Shown: positions 11,204 through 22,804, counted from the stretch's first letter. The stretch is 64,000 nt of DNA from Hetaerina americana (GCA_022747635.1 JAKTNV010000023.1:3501848-3565847), one strand, 5' to 3'. Numbers and translations are program-made. Notes: generated from the sequence alone by a model not told the origin.

Positions 11204-12106
11204 CACTTTCGAATATATTAGGCCTAATTATATTAAATTTTTAAGGTGTCGGATTAATTTGCATACTGATATTTTCAAAATGTATCCTATACTTTTGCTG
11301 TTGGAGTACTACTTCAAGCGATTTCCACTAAAATAACGTAGGGACGCGTTCCCTTCACGCATAACCACTCTTAGTGATGATATCAAAGCTCATATTATGA
11401 ATACATCCGAAAATATTCATTCAATACTGAAGGGTTTTTATGATTATGAACATTAATAGTGATAACTTTAATAAATTTGAAATCACAAAGTGTATCTCAA
11501 CTCTAGAAACAATAATTCACCGTATGTGTTCGAAACCTTCGGTGATTACCTCGGGCCCTATCAAGGTTCCTCGCCTTCCTTTCAATCATCTCACTCGCCA
11601 ATTCTCTGACGGCAATCTGTCTCTGTCTGCCGATACTTGAACGTTCGGAAAACTTAGCGAATGAAGAAGCCAACTGCACGCGGCGGGAAATATTCTTCCC
11701 CGCAGTCTCGGGAGTTAGGCAAGCACTCCCTCCTTCTTGGGAGGAGGCTATAAAACGTCGGCTAACCCTTAACCATTAATATGGACGCGTTACTTTGTTC
11801 AAACAGCTCATAAATAATTGCGCGATATTATTTTATGCAAGACCCATGCACACATAAACCCACTAGTTGAACCTTTACGGGAAGGTTAGATCTGGAGTCC
11901 GAGAGAAACGTGGAAAAGTCACTGGTCTGGACGAAGCGATAACATTTGATGTCCTCACTCCAATCACGGGGTGAGCATGGAGGGACGGAGATTTTGCCAC
12001 CGTGAGGGGAATTTACCTTCTCGGCACAGTTTGGGTCAGGGAACTTTCTTCTTGGATATCTGTGGTGTCAACAGCGTGGTTTCTTAGCCCAGCAATATAC
12101 GCGATG
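11203..12106. other. Anonymous sequence
   Basis: No coding, RNA or repeat signature recognised between the TA tract and the next mariner fossil. Confidence 0.5.
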
Positions 12107-13191
12107 GTCCCAGAAGTGCCCGGCCTTACCTAGAGAAGGCGGCAGTTGTTTGAAATATATCACTGTATTAGAAAGTAAGCAATCTATAAAGCATATGTTT
12201 CCAGTTCGAAGACGCCATGTTGTTTAGTATTTGTTTGGTAGCCTTCAATAATGAACGCTTTCAGTGGATTTGTGAAAATTGGTCATTGTTATGTGATACA
12301 ATACTTTTATTTGAAATGCCTCAGCCCACCCAATATAAAAGCTTAACTGGATTCTACTCTATGTGAGTTTGCTCCTACGTTTACAACAGTAAAATATTGG
12401 GTAGCAGAGTTTAAACGAGGCCGTACGAGCTGTCCAGACGAGAATTGCAATGGTCGACCAAATGAGGTTACGACTCCAGAAAAGGTCAACAAATGATACT
12501 GAATCATCGTCGACAGAAATTGCGCGAGCTAGCAGACATATTAGGCATTTCAAAAAGTGCAGTAGATCGCATATTTACTGAAATTTTGGACAGGAGAAAG
12601 CTGTGTGCGAGATGAGGGCCACGTTTGCTAACACTTGAGTAAAACCAGTGTCGTGAAGATGTTTCAATTGAGTGTTTAGATAAGTTTCACAGTAACAAAG
12701 CAGAATTTTTGCACCGTTTATTAACCATCGATAAAATATGGGTCTATTACTTCACACTCGGGGCAAGAGAACAATCTAAACAATGGATTCCAAAGGGAGA
12801 ACCGCCTCCAAGACTCATTTGGCTAGGAGAAAGTGTTGTTTCATCAAGACAATGCACAAGCTCACAAATCTGTTATTGCAATGGCCAAAATTCATTAATT
12901 AACGTTTAAATTGCTACCTCATTCACCCTTTTCGCCATATTTAGCCCTCTCGGATTATTTTCTGTTTGCAAACTTCAAAAAATGGCTCGGTGGTTGAAGA
13001 CTTTCCGTGAAGAAGTGATGTCGTCAGTTAATGGCTATTTTGAGGAGCAAGGCAGTTCTTACTGAGGGTATGGGACTTATTGAATATGGGCGGGGAAAAG
13101 TTTATAGAGCTGAAAGGAAATTATGCTGAAAAATAAATAATTTTTTCCAAAATGATTGTGTTTTCTTTGTTGGCTCGGGTACTTCTGGGAT
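12107..13191 (+). mobile_element. Mariner fossil, different lineage
   Basis: The ends pair as TCCCAGAAGTGCCCGGCC at 12108 and, in reverse complement, TCCCAGAAGTACCCGAGCC ending at 13191. TA follows at 13192-13193; the left TA appears mutated to TG. The interior is a broken transposase: RRQKLRELADILGISKSAVDRI (second helix-turn-helix, 12501-12576), EFLHRLLTIDKIWVYYFT (where TGDETWV is expected, first aspartate retained as ID), then HSPFSPYLALSDYFLFANFKKW (third aspartate as SD, near 12920-12985) and GLIEYGRGKVYRAER near the C-terminus. Many stops and frameshifts. Inactive. Confidence 0.8.
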
Positions 13192-13193
13192 TA

Positions 13194-14462
13194 CCCCCAC
13201 ACGTAACTGCTATCTTAATTAGTTCTCAGCCCTCCGATGAAACATCACGATCGGATACAAGCACGCGCCATCAGGTGGATTTAGGAAATGAAAATACCCT
13301 CCCCCCTTAATTTTTCTATAAACTACACGTGAAGCACCTTTGCTCAAATAATTCCAGATAATTTATCAGAAGGGTTTTCAGTTATAACAGTCCTTGAGCC
13401 AAATAAATCTACGAATTAGTATTTTACAGAGCACAAGATTTAAAATTAGAAGGAATTCAAAAGATTCCCATGCCAAAATAACGAAGGAGACAAATTAATT
13501 TTGATATTTTAACGTCTCATTAATTGATTTGAGCACATATAGTCGTCAATCAGTAGATAAAAGCGACTATAGCAGCGAGTTGATTTTATATAATTTAACT
13601 TTCGACTCCATGTGATATAATGTCACTTCATCAACTAGGGATAACGCAAGAGCAAGCTAGGAAGCCATCAGAATAAATTTGAAGAATATTGATGAAATAT
13701 GACGAAAGTGCTATGGAAGCCAAATAAGGGAAGCTCCAATAAGCTTCCCTTATTTGGGCATCATTTAGAACATGTTATTTGAATCCATATCCTTGATTGC
13801 CAAATTTCATCATGCACATTGAAGCGAATTTATAAAAATTGTAAAATGTTGTTTATGATTAACATATTAACGTACTAGATAAGTAATTTAATAAATTGGA
13901 GAATCCCTCACTGAGCAAAGGCTCTATTACAGACTAAATTTCTTGCATATTTTGAAAATAGGTCTCTTCAGCAATGTCCTTGAAAATATATCATTAGGTT
14001 ACAAGGGATCATGGGAATAGATTAGTATTACCAAGTGTAGAACTGAAAAATCAATTATGCAATTCCCGCGAAAGATAAGAGAACAAAATTGCAGTAAACG
14101 ATCGAACCAGAGAAAATAATATATTTATAATTCTAAGAAGTCTACAATCATACCAATCACAACTAATTAATGGAGCGGATAGTTTATGTTTTGTCTGTTA
14201 GTGCATATGTGCGTATTAGACATAAGTGCGTATGTGTTTTAATGATGTAAGTTTCGCTTGGCTATTTTTCTATCTAAGTTAAATTAAATTTTTTTAAATG
14301 TTACTTTTTTGATGTCATCTGTCAACTAACTGAGACAGGTCTATATCATCTATATTCATTGGATTACGTAAATTATAAAAGAAGTAGGTCATAAGTTCTT
14401 TATTCCCGAAAATTTCGAGTCACAAATGGAACGCTAGACTTTACTTTTTACATTGAGGAAGC
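13194..14462. other. Anonymous sequence with a palindrome
   Basis: No gene recognised. Holds the perfect inverted repeat described separately at 13720-13757. Confidence 0.5.
13720..13757. repeat. Perfect 16-bp palindrome
   Basis: CCAAATAAGGGAAGCT (13720-13735) is followed after 6 bases by its exact reverse complement (13742-13757). It can form a hairpin or cruciform. It matches no TE terminus seen here and no T-run or other RNA gene context is visible. Confidence 0.9.
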
Positions 14463-14720
14463 ATGGCACCCTGTGAGTCTGCTGTTCCTATATTCGAAAG
14501 GCAGGCGAATGTGCCCGTGATGGCTGGTGATGGCGCTCCTTTTCTGAGCAACGGAGTGATATCTTCTCTCGAATGGGATGGTACTCAGGAAGGGCATTCC
14601 CTGGCCCGCCATGTCAATGAGTTTTCAAGGGTTCGCCCAAATGAAAGAAGCGGCGGGGAATTTGCAGACCTGCCTGGGCCTGCATCCATCAATGAAGGAT
14701 TTTTCCCTCTTTGTAGATAG
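14463..14720 (+). CDS. Unassigned 85-codon open frame
   Basis: An open frame from ATG to TAG, less AT-rich than its neighbours. It shows no transposon motif, no signal peptide and no repeat. I do not recognise it. It could be a chance frame, a piece of an unrecognised element, or an exon. No clear splice signals were judged convincing around it. Very low confidence as a gene. Confidence 0.12.
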   Translation: MAPCESAVPIFERQANVPVMAGDGAPFLSNGVISSLEWDGTQEGHSLARHVNEFSRVRPNERSGGEFADLPGPASINEGFFPLCR

Positions 14721-14879
14721 TAAAAATTAATGGTTCACGGCTTGGGATAATTTAAGTTACACGCGGGGATAGTTACTTGAGGAGGTAGGACCAAAACTAA
14801 TCACCTAGTACCAGATGATTTCGGGTGAAAGCACCATAGTACATAAAGTATTACATCTTTCTAAATTAATACCTTTGTC

Positions 14880-15290
14880 GCGGGTAAAAACAAACTTATT
14901 TAGACTCCTATAGACGTCATATTCTGCTGCTTCCCAGACCTTATTCATATACTACCAACTGTCAATACTAATCTAACGAAGTCTTCCTGCCCAATGCCTC
15001 TTTGGAATCCTGGAATAATTCCAGCAAATGACCCCGTAAAAAACACTTCCTTCTCTGTTTGTCAATAGTTTTGAAAAATTCAGCAGGAATTTTATTTATT
15101 CCCATTTTCTTCTTCGATGTAATTTCCTTAAACGCTTTCCCTGACTCGGAATTAAGCACTCCTATTCTTAAGCTATCACTGTGAAAATTACATGCCCAAC
15201 TATGTAATGTGCACGCTATTATCTCTTACATTTTCTCTTTACATATTATTTCTATCTCATTAGAACCACTTCTTCTCCAATTATTTTTTA
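14880..15290 (-). pseudogene. RTE-like RT fragment
   Basis: On the minus strand, 15159-14968 reads AFKEITSKKKMGINKIPAEFF followed by KTIDKQRRKCFL and a GRKTSLD tail. This parallels the intact family block ALREMKLNKA.GVDNIPAELLKCLRKCGRRRLYGL in length and order. Flanking sequence is too decayed to extend with confidence. A small, old RTE copy. Confidence 0.6.
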
Positions 15291-16635
15291 CCGGATGAAT
15301 CTCTGAGAGCGTAAATGGAATTTACGTGTAGGTATAATTTGAAAGTAATTATTGCTAAGAAATAACCAAGATATTTGGGTAAAATTTATTTTGCGCTTTA
15401 ATAGATCCTTATGTGCATAATTTTGTAAATTAGAGCTATTAATTTTGATTTCTTTTGCTTCATAAACCCAAAGATTGAACTAACTCGCAGGGTGGAGGAA
15501 TAGAGGCTCGCAGTGCGATTAATTTCCTTTATTTGAAATGTTACTGTGCCCGATAAACCCGAGATAAAATGATGGCTATTTATGGAAATGAAATCCAGTC
15601 ATATGGCACAGTTTGAGGGGGAAGAGGAATTATCAAACTAGCCACATATTCCTCACAAATGATCCAAGAAGTAGAAGACCATCACTCACGGGCGATACTG
15701 CCCCAGGGAAGAAACTGGAGGACTCTATCCTATTAAACTGATGAGCAACCATCCAAATGGTCATCAATGAGACTGATGTTAGCCACGGCAATTTGTGGAA
15801 AATTATTCACAAAGAAGTGTATTTTTCAAAGGTGGCAACACGTTGGGGTCCACGGCTACCTACGCTCTCAGATGCAAGCACGGCGTAATCAAAGTGATGT
15901 GGCTTTTGAATTTTGCCACATCCACCCTGCTCTCCCCCTCTCTCCCTTTGTCACTTTTTCTTATTCCCAGAACTCAAAAAACCATTGCAAACTTGAAAAA
16001 TAGAGTGACTTTATCCAGGAATTGGAGAAATGGTTATCCAGTTCTACAATGATGGCCTTCGAAAGGTCAACACATGCACAACTCACATCAACTCATGTCA
16101 TGTCAGCATGTATAACTCAGGATGATTACTATGTAGAACAGTGTTAAGAATAACAAATAAAAATTAAGTTTCCATCTCGATTATTGTTAGCAATAATTAA
16201 AATTTACTTTACCACACCCTGGCAGTTCCTTCAGCTTCCTGTGTGTATAGCACGCCCATTTCGCCGCCCCTCTCTCTCTTCACTCTCCGAATTCTACCAA
16301 TCCCAGCAGGTATCCTTTGCTCAGTTATTCTCCGGCCTCAATTTATTTTTAATGTGTTTCAATTTTCTTTGTCGTAGATTTAATTTCACGTTCTTTCATT
16401 GCTTTCTTCAATTCATCTCCCTCATACTTTCCTGTGTCTTCTGTCTATGACTTCCTTTCCTTCTCTATTTATCTTTGCTAATGTTTCTTTCACCGCTTTC
16501 TTTGCTATAAATTTAAAATATTCTCATATTTTTTCTACTGTATCCGTTCACTTATATTTGATTAGCATTTTTTTAAGTCTTTTGTTTTTCCACTTTATCC
16601 CCAATTAAGTCTTCTGAATTCTCTTTTCTTGTTTT
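15291..16635. other. Anonymous, pyrimidine-rich plus strand
   Basis: From about 16240 to 16630 the plus strand is T/C-rich. It may be antisense to a decayed LINE, but no motif survives that would prove it. Otherwise nothing recognised. Confidence 0.4.
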
Positions 16636-16682
16636 TCTTATCCCCTGCCATACGCCCTTGTGGCGGCTTGCGGGGTACTATG
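16636..16682 (+). repeat. CR1-like 3' tail fragment
   Basis: Contains CATACGCCCTTGTGGCGGC and CTTGCGGGGTACTATGTAGA, matching the terminal hairpin segment of the CR1-like element ending at 28881. Only the last 45 or so bases of the tail are clear. Confidence 0.75.
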
Positions 16683-17214
16683 TAGATTGGAAATTAATGA
16701 AAAGCACGGGTAAAGCTAATTGCTGCTCATCTGAGTCCAGGAGTTCAAAGTTAGAAGCGGTTTTTCCTCTGGTGGCAAGAGTGAAAGTAAGTTTTGATGA
16801 TCCTACGCCAAAGAGATCTGTAGTGTTGGATAACCATTGGTCGCTAAACCCTTTTCTGCAAGACACTGTCTTTTACATTGCGTTAATACTTTACACCTTA
16901 CAGCCCAAAGGGGCTTGTCAATAGGTTCCCTTTCATTCCATAACGTTCAGATATCACATTCACATGAAAATTCCCATATGGGGTGGGCGAATCTTATCAC
17001 GGTATCAAAGTTTTTCCTTAACATTCCATGTTTTCCTTTCGGAAGCCTTCAGTAGATTTAAGTTAATGAACTATGTGACAAAATTTATATATGTAATATT
17101 TTTCTATCCGCTTAACGCCACTCTAACTTCTCTCTCGCATAATTTTGGTTGTTAATAATCGTGTTTGCGTCTGATTTTAATAACCCTCTCTTTAAAATAA
17201 TTTTCCACGCATTC
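16683..17214. other. Anonymous sequence
   Basis: Nothing recognised. Short open frames on both strands overlap one another and show no family motif. Confidence 0.45.
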
Positions 17215-18246
17215 CAGACTTTTTATGAGTTAGTTTGCAGTATTTATGAAAGTGGAATGTGGCCGGCAGATTTTTGTTGATAAGATGTGAGGCCTCATCG
17301 AAAATAGGGGAAGGCTATTGAACAATATGTTTGATTTCACAGCAAGAAAGGTGGGACTTGGAAACATCAACGATAGAATGGAGAGGAGGGTAAATGATTG
17401 ATTAGGGGATGCTTAATATGGGATCAAGAAGGGGAATGGTAAGAGCAATGTCAAATCTGTGGTAAGGTCACTAATAGAAAGGAACAAATACAATCAGGTT
17501 ATGTTGGTTGATTTTGCAGATTTCAAAAAAGCGTTCGATGCAGAGTAAAGGTAGAATTAATGGTTATGTGTCTTACCAAAGGTAGTAGTTTATTGGAGTA
17601 AAAAGCGACTTAATCAAAACCTGCATATCTCTCCGACTACTCAGGAGTATGCGGTGGATACAAATTTGGGATGGTCATAGGGAATGCTAAAAAATTCATC
17701 GTAAGACCTAGAGATAGGATTAATTTCTATCTCTAGTTTTTACATACATAACGCAGTCATCAGAAATTTCATAAAATTGGTTTACGGGTGATCAGGCTTT
17801 AGTTAGCCAATCAGCAAAGGAGTTATACTCATTGCTAAGCCAGTTATAAGTTTTATGTTAAACGCATGAGATGAGAATCAATATAAACAAAACAATGTTT
17901 ATGAGGTTTGACAGAAAGAGGCAGGCTAAGTTATACTTTGGAAGAGGGGAGTAATAAATAGAGCGGGTGGAACAGAAAACTTTTCTCGGGAGTGTTTAGG
18001 GCTAAGGTTAAATATCTAGACATAGCAGTAGACATTAGAATAAAAATTTTATTTGGCAGAGAACATTTCACAAGGAGGAGGGTGAGACGTCGAGTTCGGA
18101 AGTTAAGAAAAGACTCATTAAAACCATTTCTGAAAGAGTGTGGATTTTTTCTGTGCGGAAATACGTATGGTCGTTAAAGCCAGATGATCGGGGTAGAAAA
18201 GACGCCTTGGTGATTAAAAAGCCTTTTAATACAGAAAACCAACATA
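17215..18246 (+). pseudogene. Old RTE-like LINE, part before mariner B
   Basis: A decayed RTE copy in the same family as RTE-1. Recognisable: FMSxFAVFMKVECGRQIF near 17222-17278 (compare LIRSIYEEGIWPEDF), RVNDxLGDA, RSLIERN near 17466-17487, a DFADFKKAFD block at 17509-17540, and the LVSQSAKELYSLLSQL region near 17798-17848. The late domain TYGRxSQMIGVEK at 18165-18200 corresponds to GAETWSLKQEDRR. Frames shift repeatedly. It is interrupted at TA 18245-18246 by mariner B and appears to resume after 19580. Confidence 0.7.
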
Positions 18247-19578
18247 CTACCTTGATCAAAAGGTTCCCGGAATAACCACCGTGTGGCGCTCCCATCGTTC
18301 CGATTTGAGTTCTGTTTTTTTTGTTAAATTGGTACATCTGTTGTTGATATTCCCTTTAAATCTTAGTGTCATAACTTGACATTTGCAAAAGTTACGTAGC
18401 CAAGAGTACATCTATTTCTGTGTGTGTTGGCGATTTTTTACAATTGCAGAAATGGATTTAAATTTGCAACAACGAACTTGTATTAAATTTTGCGTAAAAA
18501 ACGGATTTTGTGGCGCACGGACGTTGGAAATGTTGGAAAAGTGTTTCGGCAACGATTCTCTAAAAAAAACGGTCGTTTACCAGTGGCACGAGCGGTTCAG
18601 AAGTGGTCGTGAGTCAATCGAAGATGATGAACGCAGTGGCAGACCATCGACATCGAAAGTCGGTGAAAAAATTGATAAAGTAAAAGAAATGTTGGTCAAT
18701 AACCGCAAATTAACCATCAGAGAAATAGCGGAGGACTTGAACATTGCCTATGGATCCGCCCAAGACATTGTGGTTAATGATTTGGGTTTCCGTCGTGTAG
18801 CAGCAAAGTTGGTGCCAAAAGACCTCAATTTCATGCAAAAAAGAGACCGTGTTGACGTCGCAAAAGACATGATTTGCGAGGCTGAATCCGATCCCACATT
18901 CATCAAAAGGATCATTACTGGAGACGAGACGTGGGTTTATGAGTACGACACGCAATCCAGACATCAGGCAAGTGAATGGCGTTCACCAAATGAGCCGAGA
19001 CCAAAAAAACCACGTCGTTTTCAGTCAAAAAAGAAGGCAATGCTGACGGTTTTCATGGATTACAACGGTGTAGTGCATCATGAATTTTTGCCAGAAGGCC
19101 AGACAGTAAACAAAGAGTATTATTTGGGCGTTATGAGACGTTTGCGTGAAGCAATTCGCCGAAAGAGACCAGAAACGTGGGCAGAAAACTCGTGGATTTT
19201 GCACCATGATAACGCACCGTCGCACAGTGCTATCATTATTCGTAATTTTTTGACGAAAAATGCAACAAATACCATCCAACAGCCACCGAATTCACCTGAT
19301 TTGGCTCCCTGTGACTTCTTTCTGTTCAATCGAGTTAAAAAACCATTACGGGGAACGCGTTTTAGCAGCCGAGAGGAAGTAATGGAAAAATCGCAGGAAG
19401 CACTGATGGACATACCGAAAACCGAATATAAAAAATGTTTCGAGGATTGGATCAAGCGCTGGCATAAGTGTGTTGCAGTCGATGGGGATTACTTTGAAGG
19501 GGACAATATAGATTTAGATGAATAAACTTGTATTTTTAATTTTCTGAATAAATTCCGGGAAATTTTTGATCAAGGTAG
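18247..19578 (+). mobile_element. Complete mariner copy B
   Basis: A 1332-bp mariner with TA duplications at 18245-18246 and 19579-19580. Terminal repeats are about 28 bp, sharing CTACCTTGATCAAAA and TTCCCGGAAT with a two-base difference between. A 205-bp leader precedes the transposase ATG. AATAAA motifs lie at 19521 (overlapping the stop) and 19547. Its leader is the source type of the inverted terminal duplication found in copy A. All requirements for an autonomous element are visible, though activity cannot be shown from sequence. Confidence 0.95.
18452..19525 (+). CDS. Mariner transposase, intact (copy B)
   Basis: A 357-aa transposase that binds the TIRs and performs cut-and-paste transposition into TA sites in the nucleus. 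The start is the Met of MDLNLQQRTC, matching mariner N-termini; an upstream in-frame ATG at 18383 would add 23 leader residues and is less likely. Domains: first helix-turn-helix about residues 5-50 (CFGNDSLKKTVVYQWHERF), SGRPST at 62-67, second helix-turn-helix about 76-115 (LTIREIAEDLNIAYGSAQDI), linker AAKLVPKDL in the place of WVPHEL, then catalytic D158 (GDETWV), D253 (HHDNAPSH) and D288 (APCDFFLF). D253 and D288 have 34 residues between them, the DD34D signature. No stops or frameshifts. Length is usual for the family (about 345-355). Confidence 0.95.
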   Translation: MDLNLQQRTCIKFCVKNGFCGARTLEMLEKCFGNDSLKKTVVYQWHERFRSGRESIEDDERSGRPSTSKVGEKIDKVKEMLVNNRKLTIREIAEDLNIAYGSAQDIVVNDLGFRRVAAKLVPKDLNFMQKRDRVDVAKDMICEAESDPTFIKRIITGDETWVYEYDTQSRHQASEWRSPNEPRPKKPRRFQSKKKAMLTVFMDYNGVVHHEFLPEGQTVNKEYYLGVMRRLREAIRRKRPETWAENSWILHHDNAPSHSAIIIRNFLTKNATNTIQQPPNSPDLAPCDFFLFNRVKKPLRGTRFSSREEVMEKSQEALMDIPKTEYKKCFEDWIKRWHKCVAVDGDYFEGDNIDLDE

Positions 19579-19580
19579 TA

Positions 19581-19640
19581 TACCTGTAAGTGGAGAATAG
19601 GCAATGGTGAAAGGAAAGAGGGTTGCTAAATTGCCCTAAT
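19581..19640 (+). pseudogene. Old RTE-like LINE, part after mariner B
   Basis: GTGGAGAATAGGCAATGGTG here lines up with GTGGAGAAGAATGGAGAAGG of the intact family late domain, the point expected after the AGCCTTTTAAT sequence just left of mariner B. This is evidence that mariner B inserted into an existing RTE. The match is short and the right edge is unclear. Confidence 0.45.
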
Positions 19641-20531
19641 GAGACAGGAAAGGCGTATAAATAGCATTTTTAATGTAGACGGGAAGTTGACGACTGTGCT
19701 AGACGGTAGAACTTTGGTTAGGTTAGTTAGGTTGGAGGAGAAAAAGGATAGCCATTACGTTTGAAATGGAGAGATGTAGAAGGTAAGCAGCATTGAATTA
19801 CAGATTAATATTTTTTTAAAAGGTAGTTTGTGTCCAGTTCGACAAAGCTTACAAACATAGCGATGTTCATTTTGTACCCATAGAAAACCTTAGAACGGAA
19901 ACGGAAAAGTTAGAATACTATAGAATACTACAGCGTATGTATGTATAATTAATAATTATTAACATAACATTTTCCCTTCGGTAAAATGTGAGATTTTAAG
20001 TGTAAGGGAAATATAGACAGTTAATTCGAAATTTTCGAGGATCACACTTAAACTTTTATTCATGTTTTGGCAAATTCAATGTTATTGACATGGTTTCCAC
20101 TTGGTCTTCTGCCACGACGGTCGAAAGCTCTGGAGAAGACATGACTTAAAGGGCTCGTCCTGCTGCCCTGGAGGGCATCCTCCAAGGCTGAAGAGATGGA
20201 AGTTCATGCAAATTAAGAGACATTGGGTGGAAAAACGAGAACTGGCGGCCCAATCAAGCTACACGGTTTCGCTGAACTGCAACGAGCAACATAGTGTTCA
20301 AGAATCTAACGAAATCCGCGTCCTTGGATGTGAGGGAGCACCAATTCGTATGCCAGGAGATTAAAAGGGTTTCCTCCCGCAGGAGCGGCGGGAAGAATTC
20401 GCTGCTGCGTGGGGCGGCTGATGCGAAGGCAAACAGCGCCTTCATCCCCTAGTGATGTCAAGTTACATCAGAAGAGAGCCATCGAAAACCTGCAACTGAT
20501 GCCGCAGATTAAACCACCATTAAAACATTTA
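19641..20531. other. Anonymous sequence
   Basis: No element or gene recognised. A short GC-richer stretch at about 20100-20450 has overlapping open frames on both strands with no family signature. Confidence 0.45.
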
Positions 20532-20740
20532 TCAACCCGAAGTTGGGTTGAGTAGGGGATGGTGCACTCAGTACTAAGCCCGACGGCGTATGAGATTCAC
20601 GCATGAGCAGGCTAAGAAGGAGCCCTTCTAATTAGCTCTTCTAATTAATTCTCGAAAAGGGGGGGCAGATCCTTTCCCTGTGCTGCCTATGGTTTCCTAG
20701 AAAGTTCTGATACCCGAAAAATCACTGCCGTATCCTCTTG
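20532..20740 (-). mobile_element. SINE family A, copy 2
   Basis: Starts ATCAACCCGAAG like the copy at 30.7 kb and shares GTACTAAGCC.GACGGCGT, GGGCAGATCCTTTCCCTGTG and CCTATGGTTTCC. It carries an internal insertion near 20610-20660 with a duplicated CTTCTAATTA motif. The tRNA-like head expected at the right end is lost. Confidence 0.65.
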
Positions 20741-22211
20741 CTGCATATATTGAAGGGCCAGCAATTTAATTCCCTTTTTGGGAAATATATTTTCTTCTCT
20801 TTTATTAAAAAAAAATAATTCTACAAGATACAATCAATACAGTATCTCTAATAATTTCGAATATATTGAAAACATAATTCGACAAACCTTGCATACATTT
20901 AAAAGCAAAACATTTAGATGATAACCCTAATTCATTCTGGTGCGCCGCCAGAAAAAATAAAAAGAAAACATCAACATCTGCGTTCTCATAGCGAAGAAAA
21001 ATACTAAATATTTACAGAAAGTGTAAATAAGAATATTATCTAAATTAATTGCTTTCGTATCGTCTACACAAAAAATATTACTGCACAGAATGAATTTGCA
21101 TATACACCTGAAAGTTTTTGAGAGAGATTAAACATCAGCATCTATATTTTAGCCATGCCCTGCACATTGTCTAGGAAGGGTGCTGCGGGCGATAAAAAAC
21201 GAAAGGTGCGGCAGATTTAAAAAAGTGAAGCCTGTTACTCACACGGTATCTAATAATACTATTATTAGATACCGTGTGATACTATACGTATTTCCTTGTT
21301 ACTTTGGATCATAGCTGGTTCTTCTCTTCCTTTCTCTTATCTTTCTCAGATAAAATTAACTGTCGAAACTATTCTTTCGTCAACCTTTTTCTACAATTTC
21401 AAAGGTATGCTGATAATGTTCATAGCATGAAATCTTAAAATGTGCCGAACGCCTTTAGAAAAAAAACGATTAATTCTCTAACATTTACATGCTCGAGTGT
21501 GTGCACTCATGTAACTCGGAGTTCTTTAATGCCTTAAAAAATATCATGCATATCAAAATTTATTATAAAATAAAGGTACAAGGTATTTCCAGTTCAATAT
21601 TGTAGAATAATGAGTAAATATATGTAGTACACCTAACCGTGATAAACTTACATACTCGCCCGTCTGCCTTAGGATGTAAAATACGGTACTGCGAGATACC
21701 ACTTACCTGTAAAAAAAGAAACGAGATAGTATTAATTAAAAATGAAGTTAACTATAATTATTATAGAATAGCCTGTAGTTTCTCTGCATGAATTAGACCA
21801 ACCGAAACACGTGCACTTATAATATTACAACTTATTTTGAGTTTTATTCAGTGAACAGTTTTTCAGATCCTCGACTTATTTATTTGTACAATTAAATTAT
21901 TCTCTCAAATCAGTCTTTGGATTAATAGCTATCGAGAAAAATTTCTGGAAAATATGCCTTTGGTAAGTTAATTGAGAAAACGGCAAGTCGAAGGCAAACA
22001 TTTCATTCAGAACATCTTACGTCACTCCCATCTTCGAGAATCTTATCCAGAAAAAATTATTCAACTGCTCCTTTCAAAGTCCATTCAATCCATGTCAGAT
22101 TAGAACTGACGCGTATTTTCTTATTCAATACTTGAATGAAAGCTGACGAATGAAAGAACGACATCGCCTTGTGGAGTTGTGAGTCAGCTGAAAATAGCTT
22201 ACCCCGCTATA
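20741..22211. other. Anonymous AT-rich sequence with a palindrome
   Basis: Nothing recognised except the perfect palindrome at 21240-21278. Confidence 0.5.
21240..21278. repeat. Perfect 19-bp palindrome with 1-nt centre
   Basis: CACACGGTATCTAATAATA (21240-21258), one C, then its exact reverse complement (21260-21278). It could form a cruciform. No flanking target duplication is obvious. Confidence 0.92.
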
Positions 22212-22804
22212 AAGGGTGCGTTCCGAAGGTAATGTAACTGAATTTCCCGCGCCGCTCCTATTGGTAGGAATGGGATCGAACCACTTATCACTTGAAGTAG
22301 ATGGGGGGACAAAGTTAGTACAGCTTTTCCGCGAAAACAGTTAGAGTGCTCTCTAAGCTGTGCAAGCGGCAGGACTTCAGTCATTGTAAACTTTACGCGT
22401 CGACCGAGTCACGATAAAAATGGAATCGACGATCGAGCAACGTTACGCGATCACTAATTTTTGTGCTAAACTGAAACCATCCCTTAAGGAAACTACCAAA
22501 TAATTCATGAGGCTTACGAAGTCTCTCCTCTGTCCTACTGACAAGTTTTGAGGTGGTTTAAGACCTTTAAGGAGAGCTGGGAAGAGGTTCACGACGAACG
22601 AGCCCAAAAAGGCAAGAATAAGCAAATTAAAAGTGAAAGCAATGCTCATTGTCTTTGTAGACAGTGAAGGAGTGGTTCATAAGGAGTTCATTCCTCAAGA
22701 GCAGATATTTTACGCTACCTACTACGTGGATATACTTTAAAGACTCGGAAAAGGGTCATCAGGACGAGAAAAGACATTTCCGCTACCTATCAACTCCATC
22801 ACTA
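22212..22804 (+). mobile_element. Mariner D, 5' part (split by two insertions)
   Basis: Left TIR AAGGGTGCGTTCCGAAGGTA beside TA pairs with the right TIR near 29184. The transposase starts at 22420 (MESTIEQRYAIT), and the frame WFKTFKESWEEVHDERA follows after a frameshift. It then jumps to KVKAMLIVFVDSEGVVHKEF, so about 125 residues including the first catalytic aspartate are deleted. The segment ends in QLHHY (22791-22804), the start of the second catalytic motif, exactly where mariner C is inserted at TA 22803-22804. The element continues at 24100. Confidence 0.88.
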
